Origin: Cranoglanis bouderius
Lineage: Eukaryota > Chordata > Actinopteri > Siluriformes > Cranoglanididae
Direction: 5' to 3'
NCBI GenBank assembly: GCA_023630585.1
Contig: CM042553.1
Location: forward strand, 3,341,020 to 3,405,019
Length of the DNA: 64,000 nt
The notes under the pieces are model-generated. The model made no database searches and was not told the DNA's origin. It was given only the letters and a program-made list of their open reading frames with translations. Shown here piece after piece: positions 1-46,533 of this stretch (position 1 is its first letter; every line of letters starts with the position of its first letter). Both the position numbers and the translations under genes were made by a program.

Positions 1-13811
<13,811 letters not shown>

Positions 13812-13965
13812 CTTCTTGCCCTGTTCACTCGGAGTGCACTGGCCTCGTCCCTGATTCCCTATCTGGATCCCCTCCACCCAAATCGCTTCGGGCACGCGCT
13901 ATGCCGTCACGCACAGCATCATCACGCACGCGTGGCCGCGCTTCCGCGCTAGATTCGGGGCTTTT
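13812..13965 (-). promoter_or_regulatory. GC-rich 5' region of TMEM59L
   Basis: The bases just upstream of the TMEM59L start codon are much richer in G+C and CpG than the surrounding AT-rich DNA, with several CGC/GCG runs around 13880-13960. This is the expected place for the 5' UTR and a CpG-type promoter. No TATA box stands out and the transcription start cannot be fixed from sequence. Confidence 0.5.
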
Positions 13966-14371
13966 ATTACCGCACAGCGAAGCGCTTTATGCTATAACGT
14001 TAAAAAACATAACGAATCTTTTTTGTTTGTTTAAATAAATAAAAACCGTACAATTTTCCTAGTTAATGTTGTGCTTGTTAATGAGTGCTATCAAATACAA
14101 ATGGAGTTACAAATGAAATACGCACACAATCATATTAATAAAGGAGGAAACGAGAAATAACGCAGTTATTAATGTTGGGCCTACACAACAAACAAAACCC
14201 CTGACGTTTAGTGGTACATACATTTATTATTATACACGGTATGCATCCACACTGGTCACAAAAGGTAGGCATAAGCACTGAAAATGTAGCTTTAATATAA
14301 ATTTTGTATTTGAATTATACAGTAGTGTAGCCAGGAATTAATTTTAGGAGAAAAACAGTAACCACGTGATC

Positions 14372-15351
14372 CCCAGCTAACAAATTTATGTTCTGAGAAC
14401 GTTTTTCAAACGTTCTGTTTCGGTTGTGGGACCGTGATTTGAAATGTTGCAAAAACATGAAAATGTCCAGTTTGCTTAACGTTGGTAGAACGTTATTTTA
14501 TGGTTAGCATAACGTTCCTGCCATCTACGTTTGATTAAAAAAATGTAACGTTCTACAAACGTTAATTTCAAACATTCCAAGAACGTGAAAATGTCCAGTT
14601 TGCTTAACGTTGGTAGAACGTTATTTTATGGTTAGCATAGCGTTCCTGCCATCTACGTTTGATTAAAAAAATGTAACGTTCTACAAACGTTAATTTCAAA
14701 CATTCCAAGAACGTGAAAATGTCCAGTTTGCTTAACGTTGGTAGAACGTTATTTTATGGTTAGCATAACGTTCCTGCCATCTACGTTTGATTTAAAAATG
14801 TAACGTTCTACAAACGTTAATTTCGGACATTCCAAGAACGTGAAAATGTCCAGTTTGCTTAACGTTGGTAGAACGTTATTTTATGGTTAGCATAACGTTC
14901 CTGCAACAATCTTCCCACCTACATTTAGTTAAAAATACAACCTTCTAAGCACATTTATTTGGAACATTCCGAAGTTTAGTTTAATAAAATGTTATTTTAA
15001 GAGTAGCATAGTGTTGCAACATTCTCTTTCAACTTTATTAACAACATTCCAGGTACAACCAAGTATACAATAATTACACGTTTTTTTTAAATTATAAGAT
15101 CTGCACACTTTCATAAAACAGATTAAAATGATGAAAATGGTATAAAATGTAAAAAAGTTTAATATTTACTTTTATATTTATGAAAATGAATTATAACTTG
15201 ACAGCAAAACATATATAACAAATATTCTCAAATTAACATTTAAGCTTAAATCATTGGGACCTTATTCTATATACAAACGTTTTGTCCTAACATTTAGATA
15301 ACTTTTAAAGAACGTTAGCGAAAGTTGTGGGAACATTCCCTGTTAGCTGGG
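14372..15351. mobile_element. TIR element carrying an internal 128-bp tandem repeat
   Basis: CCCAGCTAACA (14372-14382) is exactly inverted at 15341-15351. Inside, a unit containing gaaaatgtccagtttgctta and several AACGTT palindromes repeats about four times with starts at 14459, 14587, 14715 and 14842 (periods 128, 128, 127). There is no open frame. The ends suggest a non-autonomous DNA transposon; a clean target-site duplication is not visible. Confidence 0.7.
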
Positions 15352-15784
15352 TCTCTACTAGGTCTGTTATATTGATTAGTGTGACTGGCTCATATTTTGG
15401 ATGGATGTCAGACTCCTTCTGCTCTCCTGACCTGCCTGATCCATCCCGATGGACCTACTTCTGCTTGGCGCCTCCATCACCTGAAAATCACTCGCTGCTG
15501 CTGAGGATGGGTCTCGACGGATAGCCTAAATTTGACCGTGAGATTACTGTGGATGGTACCCCACAGATACCCTAAAGATGGCTGTGGATGTTCTTACTTA
15601 GATAGTCCAAAGAAAGCAACTGCTAAGAGCAGTTTACACTCCAGTCTCCATTACTGAACAGTTGATAACTTCAGATTGATATCACAGACTCTAATGATGG
15701 TCATATTCAATTTCCTGTTAACACAATTAGCATTATATGATTCTATAGTATACAGTTATGCGTAATATACAGTTAGGTGTCACC

Positions 15785-15975
15785 CAGATGAGGTGGGCTC
15801 ACTTTTGATTCTACTTCCTCTCCAGGTTTCTTCGTTTTGTCATCTCAGGGAGTTTTTCTTTGCAACCAATTAAAAACTGTCATTTAAATGTAATATCCGG
15901 ATTTCTGTAAAGCTGCTTTTTGACAATGTCCATTGTTAAAAGTGCTATATAAATAAAAATTGAATTGAATTATTT
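15785..15975 (-). repeat. Dispersed fish repeat, copy opposite to 28070-28265
   Basis: The text aaagctgctttttgacaatg ... aagtgctatataaataaa is the reverse complement of the repeat at 28070-28265 (tatagcgcttttaacaatgg ... ccaaagcagctttacag). It is a non-coding interspersed repeat of unknown class. Confidence 0.6.
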
Positions 15976-15999
15976 CAATTCTATCATCCTTTGTATTCA

Positions 16000-16980
16000 A
16001 AGGAAATACAACATTAAGCCAGTAGAGCATTGCAGGCTCAAAAGATTAAACAAACTATGCTCCCTCTGAGCTATTTTAGATTTTTGCCTCCCATCCAATA
16101 TCAACATCAACCACCACTGCTCAGGAGGACAAGTGCTCTTCAAGGTATAAACATTGACAAAGAAGTTGTCAAGACTGATTGAGCAATGTTTGTACGGGAG
16201 ACTATGGCAGCGACAGGCCGCTGTTGTAACAGTCTTTGAGGCGGAGGTGAAGGAATGTAGCCAAATGGTTGGCAGCCTCTCTTAGGAATTCAGAAATATT
16301 CTTCTCAGCCATGTAGTCAAGCAGCCTATACAGGCTATATAATGCTTGTATCTGGTGTGCTGTTGCTTTGGCCGGAGTGTGTGAGCACAGTGTAAAAACA
16401 GATCATCATAATTGTTATGCTGTATTACTGTACAATAATTTGTGTATAGAAGAATTATTTTTTCACAATACAGACTACTAATGCATGCACTGAAATGCTG
16501 GAAATCTCCAGTAACCAAATAAGCCTGAATGGGACTCGCTGAGTTCACTGACTCGCTGAATGAGAAAGGACCGATACTCTGTCATTATCAAAAAACACGC
16601 TGATTTAAACACTGACCCGCTCAACACGAGAGGTGTCAATCTCAGTCACAACTGAATGATTTTCTGACTTCAATACTGACTGCTGAACAAAAGAGGAGCA
16701 AATTTCCAGAGCAGACTGGCCATGGGGATATTTTGGAATTTTCCTCCATTATGTGGGTGGAGTTTTATTATTTTAATTTTTGCATTCCCTTGTCTCACAC
16801 AGGTCTCTCTTTCTCACACACACACAAACAGTAGCAGGCCACCCCCCTGCTTGTGATTGGTTTTGAGGTTTAGATTGTCAATTTTCTGCATACAGATTAG
16901 ACAAATAACGGACATTTAAAGTGTAAAGGTGGTGTGAACCAAAGGCGAAAAAAGAAAACAAAAGCTTTGCTGCAGGAAAA
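16000..16980. other. Spacer between TMEM59L and RRP36, no recognised feature
   Basis: AT-rich unique-looking sequence with a short CA run near 16818. No gene, RNA or element family is recognised. Confidence 0.4.
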
Positions 16981-16999
16981 TGTTCAAAAATAAATTAAC

Positions 17000-17285
17000 T
17001 TTCATTCATCGCCAGCAAGTGCTTTACCCTCGTCAGGGTCACAGTGAAACTATTGTTGAGTCTATCCCTTGAATACTGTGCACAAGACACCCAGATCCAC
17101 ACCTACAGGAGATTTAGTGTAGCCAATCCACCTTGTTGCATGTTTTTGGACAGTGGGAGGAAACCAGAGAACCAGGAGGAAATCCAAATAAACACAGAAA
17201 GTAACCTGAGCTCGGGGTCGAACTCCGGACCCCGGAGCTGTGAAGTGGCATCGCTACCCTCTGTACCACCCAGATTGACATATTC
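17000..17285 (-). mobile_element. SINE-like repeat with tRNA-like head (same family as 26045-26300)
   Basis: Read on the minus strand it starts TGGGTGGTACAGAGGGTAGC and contains GGAGTTCGACCCC, a pol III B-box match. The body includes ttagtgtagccaatccacc (plus strand), shared with the copy at 26045-26300. Non-coding. Confidence 0.55.
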
Positions 17286-18127
17286 CAGTCCAAAGGAGCT
17301 GCTGGTAATTGTTAGGCTATGATGAGCAGTGTTGAGAAAGCAGGCACTCAGTGGCATAGCCTAGCTCACTAAATAAAGCCAAGGAACAAGGTATCAGCCT
17401 TTATTTAGAGCTGGCTGGTGCTGTAGAATTACAATTTGATTCATTTTATCTCTCAGAAAACACAGAGGCCACATTAAAGCAGGCCAATTTCTATGAATCT
17501 CTAAGTGGAAAAACAAGGTGAATTAAAATTTACTACAAAAATTTCTCAATATAAAACTTCATTATAATGTTGATTGATAACCAAGCCTGCTTGTTTTTGT
17601 ACTGCAGTCCTGAGAAAAAAAAAAGGGGGGGAAAACCCCAAAATAGCTAAATAACCAAAAATAAGGATGAAAATGTAGACAGCCTGCATGTGTATTTATG
17701 TATTTTTAATAGCAAATGAGATCTTTAAATGGTTGGATTGAGTATGATCTGGATCACAAGATTTAATCACAACTTTACTACTGGGTCAAATTGACGGCAT
17801 ATGGGCCATATAAACGTTCCATATTTGAGGTTTTGGAGAAAAATGTATACAGAAGACCAATAGCTCAATCTACTGCTGGCTTCAAAATAGCACACAAATT
17901 ACTCCAGTTCATCAAAATACTGTTCATTTTTAACATTTTTTCATAAGCAAAGAACCTTAAATGTTACATTTTTCTGTACAATAAATCAACCAGAAACTGC
18001 CGTTATGACAAGTCCTTTGAGAACACTATTACTCAGTCCAATCCCTAACTCTGCACTGTCATATACAAAGGCTGTCCAACACAATATGTACAAGTTGATT
18101 TGACCTGACTGATCCACATTCTGTTTT

Positions 18128-23434
<5,307 letters not shown>

Positions 23435-23435
23435 G

Positions 23436-23468
23436 GTGCTGGAAATGTGCTGGAAATGTGCTGGAAAT
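23436..23468 (-). repeat. Three tandem 11-bp units bearing CAG acceptors before the RRP36 start codon
   Basis: The 11-mer gtgctggaaat (plus strand) occurs three times head to tail, ending two bases before the start codon. On the transcribed strand each unit reads as a TTTCCAG|CAC splice acceptor, so the exon could begin at 23438, 23449 or 23460. All choices lie in the 5' UTR and leave the protein unchanged. Confidence 0.6.
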
Positions 23469-23834
23469 GTGCAAAAACAAACAAAAACATTGACATTTTG
23501 CTACAACTACAATACATTCAAATAAATCATCAAGTTCAGAAGTGCTCCGTAGTGACTGCTAGAGAATAAAATATATTGGGATAATTAGGCTGTTAAAAAT
23601 ATGTAGCGTTTTCATTCGCAAAACACGTCATTACAAGGCAATCTAAGAAGAGGGGTTTGAACATTACACACAGGCCAAGACAAGGTACAGTGCGGTAACG
23701 ATAACTACCAGACTACACAGTTTCTCCTCAAAATGTTCACTGTAGATTTAATCACTTCATTACATGTCCACACACATTTATTCACATTTATGCTGGTCAT
23801 ATACAAATGATCGGAGAAGGTTGGGTAAACTTAC

Positions 23835-24010
23835 ATTGTAATTCTGCTAATAATAGTAATCAACACGAAGCCACGCAGCCTTGAGTCTACAGCAAAATAC
23901 TTCCGGGTAGTGAGGTTACGCTGGTGAATGGCAGGGGGTGGTTCATTAACGTTCATGAAAGAAGCGCTACCTGATTGGCCGGTGAAACGCTCCGGCTGTG
24001 ACGTCTCAAG
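23835..24010 (-). promoter_or_regulatory. Probable RRP36 promoter and 5' non-coding exon
   Basis: On the minus strand a consensus donor GTAAGT lies at 23834-23829. About 65-70 bp upstream is an ETS/GABP-type motif CCGGAAGT (23906-23899), followed further up by an ATF/CRE-like TGACGTC (23999-24005) and a CCAAT box in reverse (23974-23978). The coding exon's start codon at 23434 is preceded by a pyrimidine-rich tract and CAG acceptors (23438-23462). I infer a short untranslated exon at about 23835-23890 spliced to the ATG exon. No transcript evidence was available. Confidence 0.55.
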
Positions 24011-24365
24011 CTGCGCTACAACCATGGCAACCCCCATCACCGCCATGAAAAAAACATGGTGAAAAACATGGACACCTCCACGTTTATTTTGTATTTTTTG
24101 TATTTTTTTTTTATTCAAACTGCACATGAAATAACAATAAAGTTGAATATTCGGCAGTTAAAAAACGCAAAAATGACCTAAATGCCAAATTATTTGTTGT
24201 GTTTTATTTACACGTTTAAGTCATTTATCCCTTGTGTTCTGTCTGGGTCAAAATGACCCGTTAAAATTTTTTACTTAATAAAACCTTGTGTGTTTGGCTC
24301 ATTTTCTGTGTTGAATACAGAGCTGCCAACTTTGACTTTCTGGCTGGACTGAGATTGAAAATGAC

Positions 24366-24397
<32 letters not shown>

Positions 24398-24641
24398 GTG
24401 GAAATGAGAAAGGGGGTAAAGTGTGTGTGACGTCATACATCACTTTTTTTTTTTCGTTTGACCGTTTCTATTTCTTCCTCACCCTGGCCTTTAATTTGCT
24501 CTCCATTGCCGTCGCTACTTTTCATGAAAGTCCCCATAAAATCAAAAGTATGAATATGTCAGCCTTAAGCTTATATATAAGCCAGTGGACACCAAAACAA
24601 TTATAAAATTCACATTTAGAAGTGGCATGCATTTAAAATTT

Positions 24642-24688
<47 letters not shown>

Positions 24689-25944
24689 CAGCAATTTTGA
24701 TGACATCATTCTGCACTTCAGCTTCTCATCAGATTTTCTGTCCAATCAAATGCTCTCTAGAATCTGAAGTGTCCCGCCCCCAACATTATAAAAACCCATG
24801 GTATTAACTGTACGGTACTGGTCACTTTTGTACAAGCACAATTTCTCTCCCAATAGATGTTTTATCTGGAGCAATAGTAATATCACTTATAACAAGTACT
24901 CAGTGTACATGGAGAATTAGTTCCAGCGTACAGTAACATATTAATTGTAAACCAGCTTATTGACAATGATGGGCAATTATACCATTGCAAATGAAAAAGA
25001 ATAAATAAAAAAAAATAATAATGCAGGCTATCCCCAGTGGCATATTAACTTTAACCAAATCTTCAGCTGTAGATATTAATCATTCAACCTTACAAAGTCC
25101 CCAACTTCGAGTAAATGGTCTTCCTCTTTTTGATAAACATTTTAATAATAATTCTATAAGAAACTCCATTATTGTCAGATCCAATCCTCCATGTAAATCA
25201 AGATAGCTTAAACTTCACCATTTATCATCTGGACATTACCTTATAAATATAAATCTGTTATCTCTGCCTCGTTTTGGGTTGACTTTAAAATGGACATGAC
25301 AACAAAATCAAACAAAACCTTAAATTGAATTGAATTAAATAAAATTTATGATATTTTACTTTGTTTACAAAACCAAGTTTTTCTGAAAAACAAAATTACA
25401 TCATTAATCTTTTAACTATTTTAGCAAAGTTTTACATTCACAAGAAAAGAGGAACTCAAAAAACCCTCATATATTACTTTCTGTAACACTGATCTTAAGG
25501 TAGACTTTGAAACCCGTTCAAACATGAGAATAAAAAACAAGAAACTTATGAAAACGGTAAAAATTCGAAAGCTTTTCAAAATTCATGTAACTGCCCAAAC
25601 ATTAATGTTCTTTTCTATTGCTGTTGTTGTTACTTTCTTTTAAAAAAATATTTTTATTGTATTTCATGTTCTCTGAACTGTTAAACAATGCAACTGACTT
25701 CTTTTTGCTTTGTATTTGAACATATTATTGAATTAAATACAATAAAGGGTAAAAAAAATAATAAAAATAGGCTTGATATTTAATTTGGTATGAGATTTAC
25801 TTGGGCAGCATGAGAGTGTGAGACAGAAACTGAAAGCGTGTGTATCTCACGCCAAATGAGTAAGAGTTGGCAACCCTGGGTATATGAGATATAGTACAAT
25901 TACTGTTCAAAACATGGCATTTAACATGTATAGCATCAGCTGCA

Positions 25945-25983
<39 letters not shown>

Positions 25984-26040
25984 TGTGTGTGGCTCTTCAA
26001 ATGAAAATGGCATCAACAATTTTTAATAAATAATTTGCAC
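24011..26040. other. Spacer between RRP36 and FKBP8 promoters, low-complexity tracts
   Basis: AT-rich DNA with poly(T) at 24367-24392, a (CT)n run at 24646-24686, a (CT)n(GT)n run at 25944-25990 and poly(A/T) patches near 25000. No gene is recognised. The short open frames over the CT and T runs are compositional. Confidence 0.5.
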
Positions 26041-26044
26041 ATTC

Positions 26045-26300
26045 ATCTTCAGTAACTGCTTCATCCTGTCAAAGTCAAGGTGGATCCGGAGCCTGTTCCT
26101 GGTAACACTGGGCACAGTGTGGGAGAATTCACCCCTGATGGGACTCCAGTCCATCTCATTCTACCATGCACACACACATTCACACACTCATAGGGGACAC
26201 CTAGTCACCTAGAGGCAAATTAGTGTAGCCAGTCCACCTACCTGCATGAACCTGGAGGAAATCTGCACGTACACGAGGAGAGCATGCATAAAAAAAGAAA
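26045..26300 (-). mobile_element. SINE-like repeat (same family as 17000-17285)
   Basis: It shares the run ggtggatccggagcctgttc ... agtgtagccagtccaccta ... cctgaactcaggatc with the copy at 17000, but is diverged and lacks the tRNA-like end. Non-coding. Confidence 0.55.
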
Positions 26301-26859
26301 ACCTGAACTCAGGATCAAAGATAAGACCTAAAAATGGAATGGAAATAGTAATAAAAATAACAATTTCCTTGGTCCTCAGCCACCCCAACTTTGTCCCCCA
26401 CTTTCACACAAAATCAGGCATGGAATTTATCATCATAGTGGAAAGTACATCCACTGCTAAGCAGCAAATAGAAGACAAAGATTAGTGTGCTCTCAAGGTC
26501 AATGGTCCTGTTATATATGAGACCAGAAACTAGCCTAAACCTGGCTCAGAAGGAGACTTAACACACAAACTCGGTGAATATCGTTTAATAACAAGAACAG
26601 AATATACATCTGTACACTTCAGCCTGCACTTTTCAGGGCCACTGAACGAATCAGCGAATGAATCATTTCGGTGAACGGAATCAAAAGATTCGATTCGCTG
26701 GGATGAATCGAAATCATCACCGCTACAGTCAGAGGACAACAAAACAGCTCTCGCGTGCAGCAACGTAAAACGTCAGAGCCGCCCAATCAGGTAGCGCAGC
26801 GCTTATGAATATTAATGAGACTTACTGTTTTGGCTCGGCCAGCGTAATAAAAAAAAAAA

Positions 26860-27103
26860 AAAGCGTAATAAGATGCGCGCATGCGCGGTGCAATTCAGGC
26901 ATGACACGCATTTCACGTCGAACGCACGCGCACGCGCGATGTCGCTCCGAAAGCTGCGCATGCCCAATATCGCGCCTGAGAGCGCGGAGTCTCTGAGGGC
27001 TGCAGTGATATATCCTGTGCTCGTTTGTTTTGCAGTCAGAGTTGTTGCTATCAGGTAGATCACGGTCCTTTTTTTTATTTCAAAGGGTGTGTCTTAGACT
27101 AAG
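26860..27103 (+). promoter_or_regulatory. FKBP8 CpG promoter with NRF1-type motifs and non-coding exon 1
   Basis: A sharp CpG-dense island stands in AT-rich DNA. It contains a perfect palindromic NRF1 site GCGCATGCGC at 26877-26886, CGCGCACGCGC at 26927-26937 and TGCGCATGCC at 26955-26964. A consensus donor follows at 27104 (CTAAG|GTAAGT). The first FKBP8 coding exon begins exactly at its ATG after an acceptor (29743), so an upstream untranslated exon ending at 27103 is the natural reading. The exact start site is unknown. Confidence 0.6.
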
Positions 27104-27983
27104 GTAAGTTCTTGGTTTTCGTATATTCTGTGCGTCTTGTTGTGAAAAATTCAGATTAAAGTTGGCCCGTTGAGAACGCCATCTAGCTGGTGCGTTAAGC
27201 TAGCAGAGTTAAGTTTGCAGAAAGTTCTCGAAAGACTCACATTTATTTAACAGAATGTCACTTTCTGTAAGATCTGTAACTCTGTTACAGGACAGTTTGC
27301 TCTACAGGAAACTCCTTAATTCGTGTTTGTGTCTTTTTTTTATCTTGATGGTTTTGCTTGTCAGGGTTTAGCTAACGCGGTCAAAACACGAGAGTTGAGG
27401 TAGAGAGAATGTTTAATGAGGTACATGTTTCAGAGGCACTTGTGCTCATGTCCAGATAACGGGAACAGAGGAGAAAGAGAGAGAGAGAGAGAGAGTGAGA
27501 GTGAGTGTTTTATAAGTCTCTAGCTAACATCAGCCAGAGGATTCAGCCATTTAGGCTTTTTAGTAAACCGTTTGAACGACGTGTTTTTATACTGCAAATT
27601 TTCCTCTGATGTGAAATAATAATAACAATGACAACAACAACAACAATAATAACTTATTGTTATGTCTCTTATGTGCTATGTCTCTATTATGTCTCAGTGA
27701 CATTAACTATTTTTGTGTAAACCAAAGAAAACCCCACCTTTCCCATCTGAATAAAATGCATTTCTTTCCACAGCTACATCAGTGCACACGCTTCTGTTGT
27801 CTTCTGAGGGGTTTAACTTTATTGAAGTAATTCCTGTTAACAGTAGATACAGCTCCCATCACTTTTCCCACACTTTATTGTGTTAATTTGCGTGTGAGTT
27901 CATTTAAAATGGATTGAATTGACATTTTTTGGTCAGTAGTGTCCACACAGTAATCCACAAGGACAAAGCAAAAGCATGTTAAC

Positions 27984-28017
<34 letters not shown>

Positions 28018-28590
28018 AGATTTATTAAAAATTTAAAAATGGCAATTTTCTCATTTAGTTGTTCAGTTCAATTCAGTTTTATTTGTATAGCGCTTTTAAC
28101 AATGGACATTGTCCCAAAGCAGCTTTACAGAAATATATAAATTCAGGATATAGTTTTTAAATGTACAAATTTATCCCTAATGAGCAAGAGGCGACGGTGG
28201 GGAGGAAAAACTCCCTGAGACGATAAGAGGAACCAGACTCATCTGGGTAACACCGGATAGTGCGATTATAAATAAATAAATCCCTTCTATAAATGTGCTA
28301 ATACTACATGGTCAAATAGCAGTTGTGAAACCATGAAAATTCACCACTGTCTCCACATGAAGACTGTTTTGTTGAACTTCACCACTGTTCACTGATGGAG
28401 ACTTGAGTGCCAAACTGTTTGTGGCAGTTGTCGTCCTAACCATCATAGCATAACTGTTCATATGAATTGAGGACCAAAGCCATCTTTATGGTTTTTAAGT
28501 GGTACCATCCTCAGTAACATCAGTGATCTTTAGGCTGCACCGTGTGGGGCCATCCTCATTCAGATCCTTGATTAAGCTGCTCCAGTTTAA
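27104..28590. other. FKBP8 intron 1: (TTA)n microsatellite and a dispersed repeat
   Basis: A GA run lies at about 27475-27495 and a (TTA)n tract at 27984-28016. A dispersed repeat at 28070-28265 is the inverted counterpart of 15785-15975. Otherwise I see nothing. Confidence 0.5.
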
Positions 28591-29620
28591 GTTGAGGTGC
28601 ATCCTGTTTGCTTTGATGCGAGATGCTTTGAGATGTGTCTAGAGCCTGACTGGAGTCCAGCTGTGGCACGTTCAGCTGATTGGATATTGGATTTAGAAAA
28701 GACACACACCTGTGTGTATAAGGTGCCTCAATTCACAGTGAATGTCAGAGCAAAAACTAAGCCATGAAGTCCAAGGAACTCTCCGTATACCTCCACGATC
28801 CAACCGTGTAGAGATATAGAACTGGATGAGAGTATAAACCCATTTCTAAAGCTCTGAATGTTCCCAGGAGCACTTTGGGTTTACGTCAGTGTGAAATAGG
28901 AGAATTGCAATTATAACAGAGCTTCAGTCCTCCTCAGAGAAAGGAGAACCTGCTGGAAGGGCAACCTTCTCAGAAACACTCCATTAATCAGGCCTTTATA
29001 GTAGAGTGGCTAGACGGAAACAACTACTGAATAAAACGCATATTGCAATCACTTAAAGGACTCTGGGAACGAGGAAGAATCTTCTCTGGTCTGATGAGAC
29101 AAAAATTGAAGACTTTGGGCTGAACTCCAAGTCCTACATCTGGCAAAAACAAAGCTCATAAACTGGTTAATACCATCCCTACAGTGAAGCATGGTGGTGA
29201 CAGCATCATGCTATAGTACTGCTTCTCAGTAGCAGGGTTGGGAAGACCTAGATAGAATAGATGGAAGGATGAATGCAGCCAAATACAGAAAGGTTCTTGA
29301 AGAAAACCTGCTTCAGAGTGTGCACAATGTCTGACCGAGGCTCACCTTTCAGCACAACAATGAGCCAAAGCATACAGCCAAGACCGTGCTGGAGTGGCTT
29401 TGGGACAAGTCTCTGAATGTCCTTGAGTGGCCTAGCCAAAGCCCAGACTTGAACCCCATAGAACATCTGTGGAGAGACCTGAAGATGGAGGTTCACAGAC
29501 ACTCACCATCCAGTCTGATTGAACTTGTGGATGTAAATGAATTCAATTAAATCTGTAACAAGTATGCCGAAAGTGAAGGGGTCTGAATATTTGTCCAAGA
29601 TCATTGTATAATAATAATTT
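28590..29620 (+). mobile_element. Highly degenerate Tc1-like copy
   Basis: Plus-strand traces of transposase remain: MKSKELSVY (28764), TVKHGGDSIM-like codons (29180-29215), and near 29400 the run cttgagtggcctagccaaag encoding the [21 protein letters not shown] motif. Many stops and indels; the ends are unclear. It lies in FKBP8 intron 1. Confidence 0.7.
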
Positions 29621-29742
29621 GTGAAACTTATTTTAACAAATTATATATTATATTGTATTAGACTATATAATTGACTATATCTTAAATATGACTAAGATAT
29701 GAATGTGTCTTATAGCCTGATTATTTCTATTGACTTTACCAG

Positions 29743-44589
<14,847 letters not shown>

Positions 44590-45480
44590 ATTAGTTCAGG
44601 ATGCTAGCATAAACTTGCTTTTAGGTACACTATCATCCATTTATAGTACTTTCTGTTTACTGTCACAGAATGTAACTTTATAAAATTTGTTTAAATGCAT
44701 GAAAGGTGATTTGAGAATTTTGATGTATGAAGTGATAAATTATCGCATCTATAAAATGAGTAAATTTGCCATTTTGTTGTGGAAATGAACTAGATGATCT
44801 AAATCTCGGTAATGCTTAAAGCCTCCAGTGCGTAATGTCGTACGTTTTCCACATCTAATCACCTCCTCAGCCTCCTATGTTCTGTTTCTGAATCAGCCAG
44901 ACTGTTTCTAATGTAGTCAGTATGTATGCTGCTAGCTTGTATTCCTACATGGCTCCATTCTAAACAGTGATGCATGGCCTACATGGCCGAGGATACAGAA
45001 CAATGTTTGCTTGTTGCAGTTGTTTCTTCGGTGTTTAACAAACCAGTCCACTGACTATCGTTTGGCCTCCTTTGCATTCAGGAGGGTGTACCTCACCTTT
45101 TAAACTCTCTGACCAAACACTGTAAGGATTTTACAAAAAAAAAACAAATTAATTGACTTAGACTTTATTGATTTAGACTTATTTTATGTCCAAATATGTA
45201 AATGGTATTTATTTTAAATATTTCACTTTGTCTAATTTTCTGATGATTGATTGTTAATGGTTTGGTTACTCATTTGGTATTAATAACACCATTCCTGAGA
45301 TATATATATAGAGATATATATAGATATATATAGATATATATATAAAAAAATTTTTTTTTATTTGTTGAAATAAACTTTTGCACATTCAGTTCATACACCG
45401 GTGGTATTCCATGAGAAGAAGTGGCTAGTTAATGTGTAATCACCTAAATGAGTTTCACTTTAAATTCTATAATAAACTTT
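44590..45480 (+). other. FKBP8 3' UTR with candidate poly(A) signals
   Basis: About 0.9 kb of AT-rich, non-repetitive sequence follows the FKBP8 stop codon with no open gene. AATAAA hexamers occur at 45369-45374 and 45471-45476, either of which could end the transcript; an AT dinucleotide run lies at about 45300-45345. The choice of poly(A) site is inferred. Confidence 0.5.
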
Positions 45481-45748
45481 CCACGAGTATACATATATCC
45501 CTGCCAGTACATCTTAATGAGCACTGATGTGTTTTAATATGTAACTCATGACTGTTTCCAGTCCTTACACACTTCCTCAAATATTCCAATAACATTCCAA
45601 ATAATTCTCCTTCGTCATAACTCATGAATAATGATCAGATCTGTCTGTGAGCCTCTCTCGACATAAGCATGTAAAAAGTCAATCAAAATGGCATGATCTA
45701 GAGCCATGGTTTTCAACATGAGGTCCAGGGATCCCCAGCAGGTCACTA

Positions 45749-46533
45749 AGTGCGTGGGTTCTCAAACTTTTGCATCCAGGGACCCCGTAACTGTGAAAAA
45801 AAAAAAAAATCCATAGACCCCCCCTCACTACAGATTTGTTTCATGAACACGGACAGATGACTCCAAATGAACATTTTCTGTGACCCCAAACCTTGGCATT
45901 TAGGTTTCTCCTGATTATTTCCTGTCACACTTGTAAATCCATATTGAATAAATGTTTTGGCTTATTTTTCACGTTTGCTTTCTTGACTTCTGCGGCGCCA
46001 CTCGGTCAGACTCACCCGATGCTGTTGAAGAACCAGCAGAGGTAGACGGATGGAGAAACTCGTCGATTTCTATTGCTGATCTCCTACACTAGTGCAGAGT
46101 GTCAGGATATCAATATGGACTGAAATAGCACATACACTCTCTTAATTTAAATGTTGAACGAGAGTCCTGGGAGCATTTCAAAATAGTAGCGTGCGATATC
46201 TGCTTTCATAGTTAGAGCAATATTTGTATTATTAATTTGTAAAACAAATTTCTCTTATGACCCCATTTGTAAATTCATTATTCAGGGATTGTGACCCTTG
46301 TCTGGGAACCAGGAGATAGGTCCAAGTTGACATTATTTATAGGCTGACATGTTTTTGAGCTATTGAGGTTTGGATTAAACTCTCCATTCAATTCAGCGGA
46401 GCAGCCAAACAGTCTAATAGCTATATAAACTCAATAATCAATTTAATTAACTGATATTCACTGCTGTAACTAAAATCCACAATCAAGGACGTCCTGGCTC
46501 TGCTTCACAGACCCCACTTTGAGAACCACTGCT
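45749..46533. mobile_element. hAT-like MITE between FKBP8 and ELL
   Basis: The end gggttctcaaacttttgcat (near 45757) is mirrored by actttgagaaccactg at about 46517-46532. The ends read as diverged CAGTGGTTCTCAAA-type repeats and the interior has no coding frame. Flanks ctaagtg and cttaagtg may be a worn target duplication. Confidence 0.5.

Noticed and set aside
23831..24127. A 98-codon minus-strand frame upstream of RRP36
   Set aside because: It covers the probable promoter and non-coding exon, ends at the splice donor and has no domain.
24367..24392. Frames through poly(T), (CT)n and (GT)n runs in 24-26 kb
   Set aside because: Low-complexity translation only (Phe, Ser-Leu, His-Thr repeats).
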